Notes under the pieces: model-generated
Told to the model about the DNA's origin: nothing
The model's input: only the letters and a program-made list of their open reading frames with translations
Database searches by the model: none
Shown here: in pieces, positions 37,527-49,540 of the stretch
Layout: each line of letters begins with the position of its first letter
Numbering within the stretch: position 1 is the first letter of the stretch
Translations under genes and position numbers: made by a program
Origin: Ophiosphaerella korrae
Taxonomy: Eukaryota > Ascomycota > Dothideomycetes > Pleosporales > Phaeosphaeriaceae
Assembly (NCBI GenBank): GCA_028456385.1
Contig: JALNQF010000220.1
Span: 1-64,000, forward strand
Direction: 5' to 3'
Length of the DNA stretch: 64,000 bases

Positions 37527-38281
37527 CGATGGAGGTCCTACGAGTTTTTAGGTTCTAGTATCGCGGCTGAAGTTAGGAGCAAATATTCATAGTAAATCTA
37601 ATAGAGTGATAACTCCCAACATGTATAGAACTTGTTGTGGAAGGAGAGATTATGTAAAAGCTAAAGCAGAAGATGTAAAGTGTGGGTCATTGTAAGACAA
37701 AGGAGCACCATAGCAATGTAGAATAATTAATAGAACAATCCTTCCAGCTCAACCCATCCCCACTTACTATAGCCTCCCTTTCCCACCTCGTCTAACACGA
37801 AATGCCGACCACCTTCGCACCTCCATCCTTGTACCTATTTCCATGGATACCCCCAAGGGGGGAATCGCCAATCTGTTGATAACATCCTGTGCCTCTGGCG
37901 CCACAACAGCCTGCCTCTTCAGCATCCCCTCCCTGGCCTCAATATTCTCCCTCAGTCCCCGCCGTCGGCGGCCTTCGTCTTTCGTTCCTCTTCCTCGGCT
38001 ATCGGCCTCCACATTTCCCCCTTCATTGCCCAATCTCAACTTCTTAGCATGTTATCCTCTCGCATTCCACCTCATGACCATAACGCGTCTAGGTTGAAGC
38101 CTCTTGTTAGATTTCAACGCCGTCGCTCTTTTCTTGAGTTTTTCCCAGACCGGGAAAGGGCTCCTCTGACCAGCACAGCATCGTGTGCGGCACAACAACC
38201 GACCAGGCAGGAGGCCGCACCAAGGTTCTGCGGGTGGCCGTTATCGTTTCTGCGATTACGATTCTGTTGATAAAAATTGAA
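37527..38281. other. Intergenic
   Basis: It holds the 3' side of the cysteine-rich gene and a pyrimidine-rich stretch at 37740-38040 with open frames on both strands (90 and 84 codons). No family was recognised in either. Confidence 0.5.
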
Positions 38282-38380
38282 GATGTCTCTCACTAATCTT
38301 CCACTAGAGCTCTTCCAAACCATCGTAACGGATACTGTCTAGCTTCTAGGTGTTCGTCGAGCTGTTGGTTTGAGGTTGGT
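38282..38380 (+). pseudogene. F-box-like N-terminus, broken
   Basis: Starts MSLTNLPLELFQTIVTD, then a TAG, then RRAVGLRLV in the same frame. The LPxEL...LRLV pattern is the usual N-terminus of fungal F-box-like and ankyrin proteins. Nothing coherent follows, so only a stub remains. The identification rests on this short motif. Confidence 0.4.
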
Positions 38381-38459
38381 TCGCAGTACGTCCTTGGGGA
38401 ACTTAGAAGCTTGATGAAGCTGATCGTGCGAAGAACTGTTCGACACAGAGGGATGAAAA

Positions 38460-39249
38460 ATGATGCCCCAGCCCTAGCAATGTGAGAACGGCTGAAGGAC
38501 CAGCTTCTCGAACTGATCCTTGAGAGCCTTCTCGGAAATAGGTGAATCGGCATCGATTGCTTTCCTGATGCTAGATCTCATCCGTAGCGATGGCGGGATT
38601 ACCTCGTGGCATGGCCTCCTCGGACTCTGCTAAGACAACTGTTTGAGCTTCACTCACTTTTTGCAGCGCTGCCTTGTACAACATATCAAATACGACCGTA
38701 CATTTGAATACTACGACAGTTAGCTTACATGTACTGCTACGAGAGGGGCTATCTACCGTGTGCATCAGGCGGGTAGCTGTCCAGAAGCAGGCTCGACGCA
38801 ATCATAGGGGCTGAAAAGTTGGTCAGCTGTTGGGACGATGTATTATACTTTAGAAAATTGGCGAAATGCTCCTCCATGTCGGAAGCGACGGGGTTATACA
38901 TTCTGGAGGCTTTGACGAAGTCGAACGGCGTGTTGACGGACGTGGCAAAATGGGCGCTGGCGCATTTGAAGAAAGCAGCAACATGGGTCGCAGAGAACAT
39001 CAATTGACTCTCCTCTCTTTGTTTCTGCATCTGCTCCGATTTGCGCTTGAGATGCTCCTTGACGCGCCGGAAGCGAACCGAGGTCGCATGCTTCGGCAGG
39101 AGAGCGACGACATCAATCGCCGAGAACTGCTGGAATGGGTCTTCGGCAGTCTCCTCCCAAAGCATCCAAAGGAATGCCTTCCTAGCTTCCTTTTCAGCTG
39201 CTGCTTTAGGTGTGAATTTACCAGTTACAATAACCACGCTTGGAAGCAT
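38460..39249 (-). pseudogene. Unidentified protein gene, frameshifted
   Basis: An open stretch of 166 codons (39249 down to 38749) is followed in other frames by protein-like segments (VVFDMLYKAALQKVSEAQTV, then RKAIDADSPISEKALKDQFE). These overlap at a one-base shift near 38575, where DEI runs into RSS. The product is helical, with a Lys/Gln/Glu-rich stretch at residues 65-80. No known domain was recognised. The plus strand also has open frames here, so the strand choice rests on the quality of the joined reading. I interpret it as a broken gene of unknown family. Confidence 0.45.
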
Positions 39250-39396
39250 TCTTTTTGGAAGCGTTGACGAGCGGCCCTACTCCAGCCATTAAGCCAAGCG
39301 CCGGGCAATCCGCCTAAAGCCGCCGAGGTCAGCAGAGAAGAAACAGAAGACATCTGCAAAGGGTGTGAGTAGCTGTGCGTTAAGGTCTTGCGCCAC

Positions 39397-39705
39397 TCGC
39401 ATGGCCAACCTGGCGTCGACGTTTTGGAATCAGGGGCAGTAGAAGGAAGCCGAAGAGCTGGAGGTGCAAGTGATGGAGACGTTCAAGAGGGTGCTTGGGG
39501 ACGAGCATCCGGACACGCTGACCAGCATGAACAATCTCGCATTCACGTTGAGGGGTCAGGGCTCTCTAAACAGAGCAATTTCCTTAATGGAGGACTGCTG
39601 CAAGCTGCGGACAGCAGTCCTAGGTCCTCAGCATCCGTATACCATTTCATCTCGCAGAAGCCTCACAACATGGCGGCCAGAGTGGTGCAACTTAGTGTAT
39701 TAAAC
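39397..39705 (+). pseudogene. TPR fragment of a kinesin-light-chain/NLR-type protein
   Basis: The frame reads ANLASTFWNQGQ, a TAG where the repeat expects Trp, then KEAEELEVQVMETFKRVLG and EHPDTLTSMNNLA. This is the 42-residue TPR_10/TPR_12 repeat found at the C-terminus of fungal NB-ARC/NACHT proteins. About two and a half repeats survive, with no NB-ARC domain upstream. It is a relic of a non-self-recognition-type receptor. Confidence 0.75.
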
Positions 39706-39804
39706 TAATTTACTTAAATCTAGGACAAATTAGCAGACAGGAACCTAACTGAACCAACCCCTTGAAGTTTAATATAGCAATGCAATTTTGCGTTATAACT
39801 ATAT

Positions 39805-42419
39805 CTATATACAAGTTTTTTTGATTGGAAGCCTCTCTTTGAGGCATTCGCCCAGTGGACATTTACGTATTCCCATGTATGCTCGGAAACCCAGGAAGCT
39901 ATGCCACTCCCGACTGACAGCCCTATACTCCATGCTACGTATCTTCACATGACCTAGAGCTTCTTGTAGCCCCCTAGCATACACTGTACCTGCAACCCAA
40001 GTACCGTGGGTTGCTTGTTCATCCGCGAGTTTCTTGTCAATCCCATAATCCCTCTTGAACCCACCGCTTAGGAGGTGTTGGCGTGAAATCGCAGTCGCGA
40101 TGTGGCGGTGGATCAAGATGTTCAGGGGAGCGTTAAAGTGGAGTCTTCCTTCCCGGCTGAGCACAGTCGTCAGCCTGCTTGACTTCTAGCTCTCAGTCCC
40201 CTTAGGCCAAAGAAAAGATGAGGCTGGAGCAACTCGCTTGTACACAAGCATATCAAGCTTCTTCGAGAAGGGAAGAATGAGCCAAAGGTAGTAAACAAGT
40301 AACTCGCTGACTTCTTTTAGAAGATATCGGTGGATAATCTTCGTAGATCCTGTGATGTTGTAGCCCTTGTGGTATGACGTTACTGTGCTGATTAAGCCTT
40401 CTTCAATAAAGATACTCCTGTGGTGTCCTTGCGCTGTGTTGCTATACTGCAGGGACAAAAGTTCAGTACCACGTGCGGGCTGGCCAGACGTGATATGGGT
40501 GAGAAGAAGTATCTGCTCGAGGAACTGGTCAATCTTAGAGAAGTATGCCTGCACCGCGTTCTTTTTCCAAATAACCTGGTCTTCTTGCGTCAGGCTCAAC
40601 ATCTCGTCCCTTAGCCAGTCATTATCAAGCACTCTATTGAAGAGCCAGTTATCTCCAACTTGAAGCTGGTCTGCATTCCGTGTATCTTTGAGGAAGTTCC
40701 AGCCCTTCTGGGTGTTGCTAGGATCGTCTTTCAGGTGATGTAGTGCAACGCTAGGAACAACATCCTCTCGACGCTCTTCGGGGTGCAGGAGGAGCAGGTC
40801 TTCTAAGTCTCTCTGCGCCCTCTCTACTTGGTTGGCAATAAAGCCTCGAAGAGCGTCCATACTGAGGCTTGTGTCGCGATATGTAACTGTTTCCGCGTCC
40901 TCCGACCACATCATATAGCCAAGAGTAGTCGTGTTGCTAACTACTTTCTTTGCATACGAGCGGAACGGTAAGCCCAATCGAAGGCAGTCCGAGTCCCTCG
41001 TACCATGAAACGCTCCCTCATCTCGTCCAGGAGATCCGACGGATGTTCCGCTTCGCCGTGCTCCGCCCCCGTGACTGCCATTTGCACTACAAGCATTTGA
41101 GCCATCTTGATGAACTTGGACAGGTCTGGCGAGTAGCTCAACGGGCCACGAAATACACCGCCAGGCTTCTCATCTATTCATAACACAGCAAGGAAGCTAA
41201 GGACTACGCTTTCGAAGTGATCACCCCGCAGGGTGTGGTCTAGAAGGGATATGCATAGCTGTAAGCAAGCTCTGTCCATGTCTGCCATCTCGCGCTCTTC
41301 GTCCTTGTACATTTTGTCATCTCTTTCTAGGCTCCTCAAGGACAAAAGCTCGTTGGCAAGCACCATAGTCTGGTCCAACCGACAGAGCTGGTCGTTGGTG
41401 AAGCGATGGGGAAGCAGTAGCTCCTGGGTAGGCAGACTCGTTCGGTAGACAAAGCATAAGAGGCGTTTCCATAGATCTTTATACGCCCGGAACGTTCCCT
41501 TCTGGAGTTTGACCATAATCATGCGCTCTTGCTTAGCTGATCGATCGGCGATGAAGCTGTTGATTTTGGCTTGATCGAATACACTGATCCTGTCCTCGCA
41601 GATAGACCGGTACGCTTGCTCGATAATTCGATCAAAGCTATCTCCTACAACAGCCAGAGCTCCTTCAGTGATAGGGTTAGGCCCTTACGCAAGCGGGGCG
41701 ACTTTGGTCATGTCCAGGCCATCGAAGTAGCGAGGCCATCTTGTCATCTCAAGCCAGGGAGAGACTTCAGTCTTTGCGACCGGGCTGCTATACGTCCGTG
41801 CTATGGCTTCTTGCTCAAGCTGGCTAGCATGGAGCTGATCTTTGATAATAGCCCGGAGCAGGTCAGCCTTTTGTGTCTGAGGTTTGGCCTTCAATTCTTG
41901 GATCTCGGAGGCGACGTGAACTACAAAAAAAGAGCTTTGGCGACCTGAAACAAAGAAGCGCTGGCAATAGACATCTTTGAACATGGGTCCCTTATCTTCT
42001 TCTGGTAACCCTGCTATCTTTCCTGGTCGACCTTTTTTTCGTGGGAGCATACGGTGCTGATTGAAGTGCTGGTCCATGCGCCCCAATGCTGACTTTGTTT
42101 TTGAACGCACATACGCGCAGCGACTGCACTGATAGCCACGGTAGATTTTTAAGTCTGGGAGAGGCGGCTCTGTGGGCGACGGGAGCGGGATCGTGTGTGT
42201 GTTAGGGTCGAGAAGGTCATGTTTCTGCAGAAGGAGCCTAGCAAGGGTGGCAGCTGGTTTGGCTACCCTAGAGTTAGTGAAGTTAAGACCGGCGTCCCGG
42301 CAAGCCTCGTGTGCGTGTTTGTTCTTGATGTGACTGGCGAGATGCGGTGGTGCGACGGCAAAGCCGCAAGGCTTGCACACCAGAATTTGGTATTGGGGAT
42401 AGAAAACGAAGAGATCCAT
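39805..42419 (-). pseudogene. Orsellinic-acid/F9775 protein D-like (DUF3505) protein, disrupted
   Basis: Starting at 42419 (MDLFVFYPQYQILVCKPCGF), the N-terminus has the double zinc-finger-like domain of this family: CKPCGFAV with HIKNKHAH, then CSRCAYVR with FNQH. The C-terminal part (40186-40977 and 39805-40164) matches the conserved region SGQPARGTELLSLQYSN ... GYNITGSTKIIHRYL ... ADEQATHGTWVAGTVYARG, as found in repeat-associated and telomere-linked-helicase-like proteins. Stops are at 41685 (TAA), 41178 (TGA) and 40186 (TAG), and one frameshift lies at 40941-40977. The helicase half that often follows is absent. Family assignment is from memory of the motif. Confidence 0.8.
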
Positions 42420-43439
42420 TATTAATGAACGGTAGATTAAGAGAGGAGTGGTATATACACATAATTAAGTTGCTATTAGGGGGTCAACGCTGAAGGGAGG
42501 TTGGGACGATCGCTGGGGTAGACGCGACTAAGACACGGTCTTTTCCACGCGTATTCGGGCCTACAATTGTAGCTTCATGTGTTGAAGCTTGTTGGACTCT
42601 ATAGAAGAAAAGGGAGTTTTGATGAGGCGAGTAGGTGCAGGGATTGTTGAAGCAAGCTTGCTGTGATTAGCTGATAGCAGCATGCTCGTTACTGATTGGC
42701 CTATAAATTACATCAACCCTGATGCGATTTAAGCGTGTATCTTAACGTATCACTGATGCGCACGGACTGGGGACTTGAAAGTAATGACTGCAACAGCGTT
42801 TAGATTGGTGGCGCATCCGGAGCGACGACCCGACGCAACGGGTACCGCTTACAGGTACCGCTGACCCAAAGCGCTTACCGCCGATGCAGAATTGCCAAGC
42901 AGCTGATGATACTGAGGAAACAAAGCGTCTCAAAGTAATGAGCAGCGTAGGATGAATGCTGGTTGTAGCTAGATGCAAGCTACTTCGGCACAATATCTCA
43001 TCTGATGCTAATGATGATGCTAAAACCCTCACCTCCACAATATTCCGAAGTGTAACGTGCACGGCAAAGCGCAGCACGGGTCATGCTATAAGCGAGCTTC
43101 GAAGAACATCAAACCCCAGAACTCAAACTTGGTTCATCAAGAGGTCATCTTTATTGTACTGCGTTGGGTTGAAAAGTTCATAGATGACCAAAATCGCTCT
43201 GCTTTGTGTTTACTCAATCATCTTAAGATGTGCAGTGAGCGAAGAGATCAATGGTGAATTCACGCTATGCAAGGAGAAAAACCTGGCCACCTTTCACGCG
43301 GTATCATATACGCGACCATGGCGTCGAAGGACTGACTCTTCAAAGCTGGGATCGAAACAGAGCATATGGCTACTGGATTGTGGGGCCGGATCACTTGGCC
43401 GCAGCTACTAGTTCGCTCGACAATAGCCTGCCACAAGGC
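42420..43439. other. Intergenic
   Basis: Upstream region of the DUF3505 pseudogene. A short tandem GGTACCGCT lies near 42840-42860. Small open frames on both strands show no recognisable domain. Confidence 0.5.
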
Positions 43440-43897
43440 TCAGTGCCGCGACCCCCTCGCCTTGAGCAATCGCACCGTGATGGACTCGAACGCATGACCG
43501 ATCAGTGAAAAAGCGATAGCCATCAGCACCAACAGCATCGACATGACTCTGAACACGAACTGATGTAGCACACTGGATGGTCCAACACCTTCGCTGATGC
43601 CAATCGAAAACTCTTGGTGGGGCTCGCGCAAATGCCATACGGTAGAGGGCAGTACACCAATCTTGGAAACTTCGATAATCTAGCATTATGCAACTGTCGA
43701 AAGCGATATTCAAAAAGCTCGACCAGGTCTCCTCGGAGGTTGTACTTGACGCCATATCTTAGACCGACATTCAAGGCGTTTAGTAGGTCGTTTCTCCCAC
43801 GGTCCCTACTGCTTGAATACTTGATGGCACCTATGCCCTCTCCGATAAAAGAAGCCGTCATTGGCGATATCAGGTGCCCACTTGTGGTAAACGCCAT
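43440..43897 (-). pseudogene. Possible broken membrane-protein fragment
   Basis: One minus-strand frame (43897 to 43523) reads GDLVELFEYRFRQLHNARL and YCPLPYGICASPTKSF. Another (43631 to 43440) has a hydrophobic segment VMSMLLVLMAIAFSLIGHAF. Joined by a frameshift near 43560 they could be a C-terminal part ending in a membrane span. No family was recognised, and overlapping frames are also open. Confidence 0.3.
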
Positions 43898-43932
43898 CTG
43901 TTACCAGGTGCAGACGAGTCGTGAGCTTAGCG

Positions 43933-46900
43933 TTACCTACATCGAATCGACTGGGCCATGCCGTTCAATTCAAACATCGCCCGCCGTATCTCCTGTGTGC
44001 ATACAGAAGGCTTGGCCTGTCCTTGCTTGGCCGAACTTCCTGTCGGCCTCTTCCTTTTTCGATTGACCGAGATGACACCTAGCACAGTCCGTTGCTCGAC
44101 CTCTGCTCTCTCGAAGTCGATCACTATGACGTGTTTAGTTTCCTCATTCCATAGTATGTTGCGAGGCATTAGGTCCTTGTGCAGCACCCGCAACCCATGA
44201 ATCGCGCCGGCCAACCCTTTCACCTGCTCGATGACTAATGCCTTGTTCTCCGCTGTAAGATGCTGGCCGATCGGCTTACCTCTGAAGCTGAGAAACATTA
44301 TGTGTACGAGCTCGACGATCCCTTCGTAGAAGTACGGGGTCTGCAGATCGATGTTCCCTAAGTGTACCGGCACGTGAATGCCCTGGATGGGCCGAAGCTG
44401 CTCGTAGATGGACGCCTCCCGTTGCAAGCGATGGACGAAGTAGGCGGGCGTGGACTTCGCCGCTACAGTGTATCTGTGCGATCGCAGACGGACGCGAAAG
44501 AGCACTCTACACGCTCTAGGCATACTTACGGGATCGCAATCTGTGTCTAGGTTATCCGCAAGTTGTTGACGCATGAGGGCAAGGAACGTTGGTCGATCGA
44601 TCTGATGGTATCTCTCTCCGTGCTCTCTGGTATTAGGATAGAACCTATCGAGCATACCGCCTTCGGCAAGCCCGCGCAGGCAGTCCTGCGTGTAGTATTG
44701 CCTATCCTGTGTTCCCTGGCCACGCCTGCGCCCGCGCCCGCCCCCGCCCCCGCTTGACGAGCTACCGGCAGTCCTCTGCGTGGGCGAGAAGTGCTGCGAC
44801 AAGGGCTGCTGTCGGCTCAGCGTGTCCGGATCCGGCTCTGGTTCCTCGTCGCTAGTCTCGCGCCGCTTCTCTGCTTGCTAGTAGCTAGGCGAGCTGTGCT
44901 TTACTCCCCTATCCCAGAGCTGCACAGGCGATATGCGGAGGAAGCTGTTGTCCACCGGAGGCTGGTACTCTAACGACTGCGTAGTGCCTTTAGGGATCGC
45001 CTCCAGCAGCTCGTCGTATACCACCTCCCAGCTGCGCAGTTGCGCCGCCGCCTCAGCCCGCTATCGCTAGCGCTGGGGCAGTGTCTTCAGCGCCTGGAGA
45101 GTGAAGGCCAATATCTGTCCAACTGCTGTTAGGTGCAAGCGGTTCGCCCCCTCCGAGCTAGGTGTCTACCCTGTCGTCTCTCCTACGTCGCCCTTTGGCA
45201 CTAAGAGGAAGTAGTGCACCGTCCTAGGGTCGTCTCCTACCTGCAGGAAGATGTACGCTTCGCCCGTGCATACGCACCTATACTCTACTCCGATCCTGAC
45301 TATGTAAGAGAACGCCTAAGTGATGACCGTAGTGACTAGCCGGCGAAAGCGGTCTCTTAACGTCTCGCCTTTGTAGCACTGCACTACCTCCTTGAGTTCT
45401 ATCTTGCCTAGCCCCTTGTAGATGTAGCCAAGCGGAAGCTTGTGTGGCGCCTTGTACTCTAGAATGAAGGCCGCGATGTGATTCTGTGCGCTCTGAGTTG
45501 CGCTGGTGTTGTATACGCAGAACTGGTTGGCCTGAGGACGCGACGAGCCTGCTGTGCTTTTGCGACCATCGTCCTCCGCTTCTGCTGTGTCTGTCGAGCC
45601 CGACGGCCCTGTTCCTTTCGCTTTAGCCTGCAGGCGCGGTGACTGATGTCGCCTAGTCCCCGACACCGTCAGCTGCTCTATGCCCTCCTCTAGCTGCGAC
45701 TCTGGGCTGAGCGTGTTGGTGTGGTTCTCAAAGTTCACCGAGCCCTGGAGCCCAAACTTCTGCTGCAGTCGTCGGTCGCCGTGCAGGCGCTGGACGATCA
45801 ACGATACCTGGTCCTCGACGGTGTGCCGCTGGAAAACGTTCAGGTCCAGCTCTGAGCTCATCATCCGCTGCCGCACGGCCTCGCCCGTCTCCTCTAGCGT
45901 GTGCAGCGATGTGAAGTGTTGCTCGGACGCGAAGCCAGACTCTATCAGATCGTTCCAGATCGTCGCCTGCTGTGCTGAGAAGTCTGTCCACAGGGCCAGC
46001 CTTTCCAGTCGAAGCTTGTTGTTTGCATTGGCGGGGTCTCCTCGGGTCGACAGGGTCGCGTCGGTCTGGACGGTGAGGCCCGAGTGAAGGTGGTGGTGGC
46101 AGGCGTCGAGGAACTCGGGAAGGGCTGTCTTGCGCGTCTTCTCTCCAGCCCTTTCCTGGGCTTGCTCCACCTCTTCGCGTCTGTGTTGTTCCTCTTCGCG
46201 TCTGCGTTGTTCCTTCTCCCGTGCTGCTTCCGCTTTTTTCTGGGCGCTCTCCGCTGCTTCACGCCTACGTTGTTCCTCTAGATATAGAACCTTATAATCT
46301 GGCGACCCCGCTATGTCGTGACGATAAGTTCTTTTCGATCACCAGCCCGTTGTAGTGGGTCCGTCTATAGCGTTCTTCTGTGGCGGAAAATGAACACACA
46401 AATATGCCTACTATATGAGTGTAGGCAACAATGCTCACACCAGATGCTTGCGTAGTAGAAATGGTTGCTCTAAGAGCTGCAATGGGAGGAAGTTGAGAGT
46501 GTCGTGTACGGGAGCACGCTGTGTTTGGCTGCCTAAGCTCGTGGCGCACAGCCCCCCTGCGCGTTGTTGCTCCCCAACGAACGTGAGGTCATGACGCCAA
46601 GAAGTAGGCATACCTTGGGTAAGAACCATTCGCGAAACAACAACCTATCGCGCAAAGTCTCCATGCCTTAGAGGTATTATTACGATGTCTGTTAGAAGCT
46701 ATTCGTCGTTCCTTATATTACACGCCAAAAAATGCTACCTAGTCGTTCTCACTATTCGCTGATTGATTCTAGTCCTTCATACAGCCGGCGTTCTCGCACT
46801 CTACCCTTCTCCGCCTCCCCGCCGAGCTCCTTCTCCTGATCTTCTACCACGCAAACCCGCCAGATAAAATCTACCTCGCGCTCTCGTGTCGACACCTCCT

Positions 46901-46949
46901 GCAAGTTTCTACACTTGCATCCATAAAGGTCCCCTTCCTGCCTCGACAT
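43933..46949 (-). pseudogene. Large protein-kinase-fold protein, broken by TAG codons
   Basis: The body from about 46290 to 43933 stays in one frame for some 785 codons and is interrupted only by five TAG codons (45316, 45166, 45067, 45061, 44878). It starts in a charged coiled coil (EEQRRREAAESAQKKAEAAR). It then has a conserved central domain (FILEYKAPHKLPLGYIYKGL, VHYFLLVPKGDVGETTG) and a C-terminal kinase-like domain with AAKSTPAYF, the loop VLHKDLMPRNILW (HxD, N) and IDFERAE, in which DFE replaces DFG. A plausible N-terminus, MSRQEGDLY (46949-46752), lies in a different frame upstream. The family is a multicopy, repeat-associated fungal group. Whether it phosphorylates anything is unknown. 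Confidence 0.75.
46291..46751. other. Possible insertion inside the kinase-like gene
   Basis: These 460 bp separate the presumed N-terminal segment from the coiled coil and carry no matching coding sequence. The composition is GC-balanced. It could be a small insertion, or the N-terminal assignment may be wrong. No clean terminal repeats or target duplication were found. Confidence 0.35.
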
Positions 46950-47838
46950 TTAACTACACGTTCTGCCCGAAGCGTAGAGATGTTAATTAGGTGCATTAAA
47001 CTGGTAAACGCGCGTAGAAAACGCGACAAGCGCTGGGCATCCCGTGTTAACTATATGCGGTACCGTCCCACCAGGAAGAGTTATTAGAATAGAAGAATAG
47101 GAGATTAGAGCTATAGGGACGCTTGGGACCGTACTATAAGGTGCTAGAATGCAAGATGTTCTCTACTATGCCCACAGTGTTAGCAAGAGAGGTAAGAACA
47201 CATTTATATCTAGACTCGCCGTACACAAGCATCAACCAGCTGTCCTTAGCCTCTAGGGATAGCAGAACTAGCAGGATGCTGTAGTACTGATATCGGCATC
47301 GGTAGACTGCGTAGCCTCGTGGCGCCTAAAACTATGTCTTAGGTCAGGCGTGGATCATGGGGCTCATGGAAGTGTTTGTCGTTAGTAATCTTGCTGCACC
47401 CTTTGTAGATATGCTAGGCAAGCTGCTTAGCACGATAGGCTATACGATAACATTACTTCTCGTTAGGCTAGATTTACCATCATCCGCAGCACACAAAAGT
47501 GCGATATTTACTTATCACCGATTGCCGCGCTCCCTCGCTGAACATATAATTTATTCGATGCTGTAAGCGTGGTACCACCTGCGTAGCTACCATCTGTGCG
47601 GTCTTTTTTTCTCGTATGTGTCTCAGCCTAAGATCGACCCTTACTCCGGCACAACTTGCAGAAGTTGTCCCACAAGCAGCAAGAACGTTGGAACTAAATC
47701 CTATGCACAATGGTTCAGTCCCCTTATTGTATGCCTCGTGCGCGCCGTTGTCATTCCAGCTCCTCCCCTGCTCTGAGGTTTATAGTCCCCATTCTCTAGC
47801 CATACTTATGTAATTGCAGCTGACTATAATGCCTAGTT
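46950..47838. other. Intergenic
   Basis: No coherent gene. A 69-codon plus frame at 47357 with a hydrophobic stretch is the only notable open frame. I do not call it. Confidence 0.5.
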
Positions 47839-48116
47839 CAAAAGGATTACACCGAAGTGGATTATCATAGACCGTAAGGACCTACCGAACGACCCTGAAT
47901 ATGTATATGATCCTCGACCACCAAACGCAACGAACTCTCCTATATCCCGCCACGAGATTTCCATGCATCTCAATGCCTGTGAGCAACTATGTCGTTGGTC
48001 ATTTCTTTGTGAGCGCATTCCACAGCTAGATACGTCTAGTGCCATAGCCGGTATTCCGAAGAAACGCAATACATTCGATACAACATCTACTAACCCTATG
48101 GATGTCTATGCCTGAG
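47839..48116 (+). other. Possible coding fragment of unknown family
   Basis: A frame without ATG runs from after a TAG (47836) to TGA near 48114: KRITPKWIIIDRKDLPND, then ISRHEISMHLNACEQLC and IPQLDTSSAIAGIPKK. It is about 90 codons long and looks protein-like. A possible acceptor (CCTAG) just precedes it, so it may be a terminal exon or a relic. No upstream exon was identified. Confidence 0.35.
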
Positions 48117-48466
48117 GTCTTGAGGCGAAGCACTTGATTTCGGCCGCTTATGTGGTGATTTATCATTTCGTCATATTTCTTTTACCGTTCGGCTTCTTGG
48201 GATGATGGATTAGTAGCACAGGATGATTTACAGGGTGCCTCCGTTCCTGTTACAGTGATCCTCGGGCTGCTCTCTCTATTCTGGAGTTCGAGTGGTATAT
48301 TAACGCAAGGACGGCACTTCGCAGGTGATTGATTCTGCATTCCTGGTGCATAGCCAAATGTATATCCCAACTCGCAAAACTAAGCCAGTTTTAGAAAGCC
48401 GTATCGGAATTCAACTTGCACGTGAAATTATAGATGCCTTGCGAACATAGATAGGTTGTACCCTAT

Positions 48467-48523
48467 CCCAGGGCCTAAGCTACACTCAGCGCTTACCCAG
48501 GGCCTTAACGACACTCAGTCCTA
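48467..48523. repeat. Two-copy 28-29 bp tandem repeat
   Basis: CCCAGGGCCTAAGCTACACT and CCCAGGGCCTTAACGACACT begin adjacent units. Confidence 0.8.
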
Positions 48524-49540
48524 CCTTTAGGTGAATCACACGTAACGGGCTTGACCCCAGATTTTGCGCAGGAACAGCCTGTTCGCATTCCTGCTTCGGG
48601 CCTTAGACCATAACGTACTCCTTTCCGCCGCCCGTCTAGCTTAGCTCGGACTTAGCGCAGTGAGAATGCTCCCAATTGGAATACTATGTCCTTAATGCTC
48701 AGTCACATCATAATTGCTGCTTACGCTCATCACCCACATCTACATCTCCAGCACAAAAGCAAGGTCGAGTACCCGCCTAGCCATATGGCGACGGAGGACT
48801 TATGGAAGACCCATAGGTGCTTAAGCTGAAGTCTGTTAGAGGCATGCTAAGTAGGAAAGGGACGATGTAACACTTTGGAAGTTTTTCCAGGCTCCTGCGT
48901 CCAATTCCTCAAGAACCCTAAGATAAGGACAAATCTGAGTATGATAGTGAACTCGAGGAGCAGAGGAACAGAGGCCTATGTGACGGATAGACAAGGCCAG
49001 CTTTATACTCGACGATCTGGACAGTGAACCAAGCCACTACTATAACATGTAAGTGCTGCGACCAGGCCATTGTAAAGACGGAAAGGTTTGGAAAGGTTTT
49101 TCTGTACTCAAAGAGCTGCAGGGAAGTTTCCAAGTTGACCGTGGAGGAAAATGAAGACCAATGACAAAGGAAGAAGCGCTGTTGTTTGCGGTAGCGTGGC
49201 CGTCGGAATATGTACCTCGAACTATTCTGGCTAGAACATATGGCAACCGATAAGCAAATCCAATGAATGTAAGATTTCATGCAATGGGCCAGTGCTCAGT
49301 ATCGACATGTACTAGACTTGCCTCACTGAGTCTGCTCGGTAGGTCGCATCGCATTCGATCGTCCGAATGGTGTAAGCATTATCCCCGTGAAGCACCCCAC
49401 AGGACACGTCCCAACCATACTCGAAGTCTCGCTTTGATGGAGAACAGGCAAGAGGGCAAGAAACATGATGGATTGCATTGAGCAAGGAGGTGCTCAGAGG
49501 GTGGTAATGGCTGATATATATATACATTTCTGGGGGTCAT

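Noticed and set aside
45680..46087. 135-codon plus-strand open frame
   Set aside because: It is the complement of the kinase-like gene's conserved N-terminal part, which fits a family on the minus strand.
47022..47300. Possible LTR-like segment starting near TGTTAACTATATG
   Set aside because: No paired copy, no target duplication and no adjacent polymerase domain.
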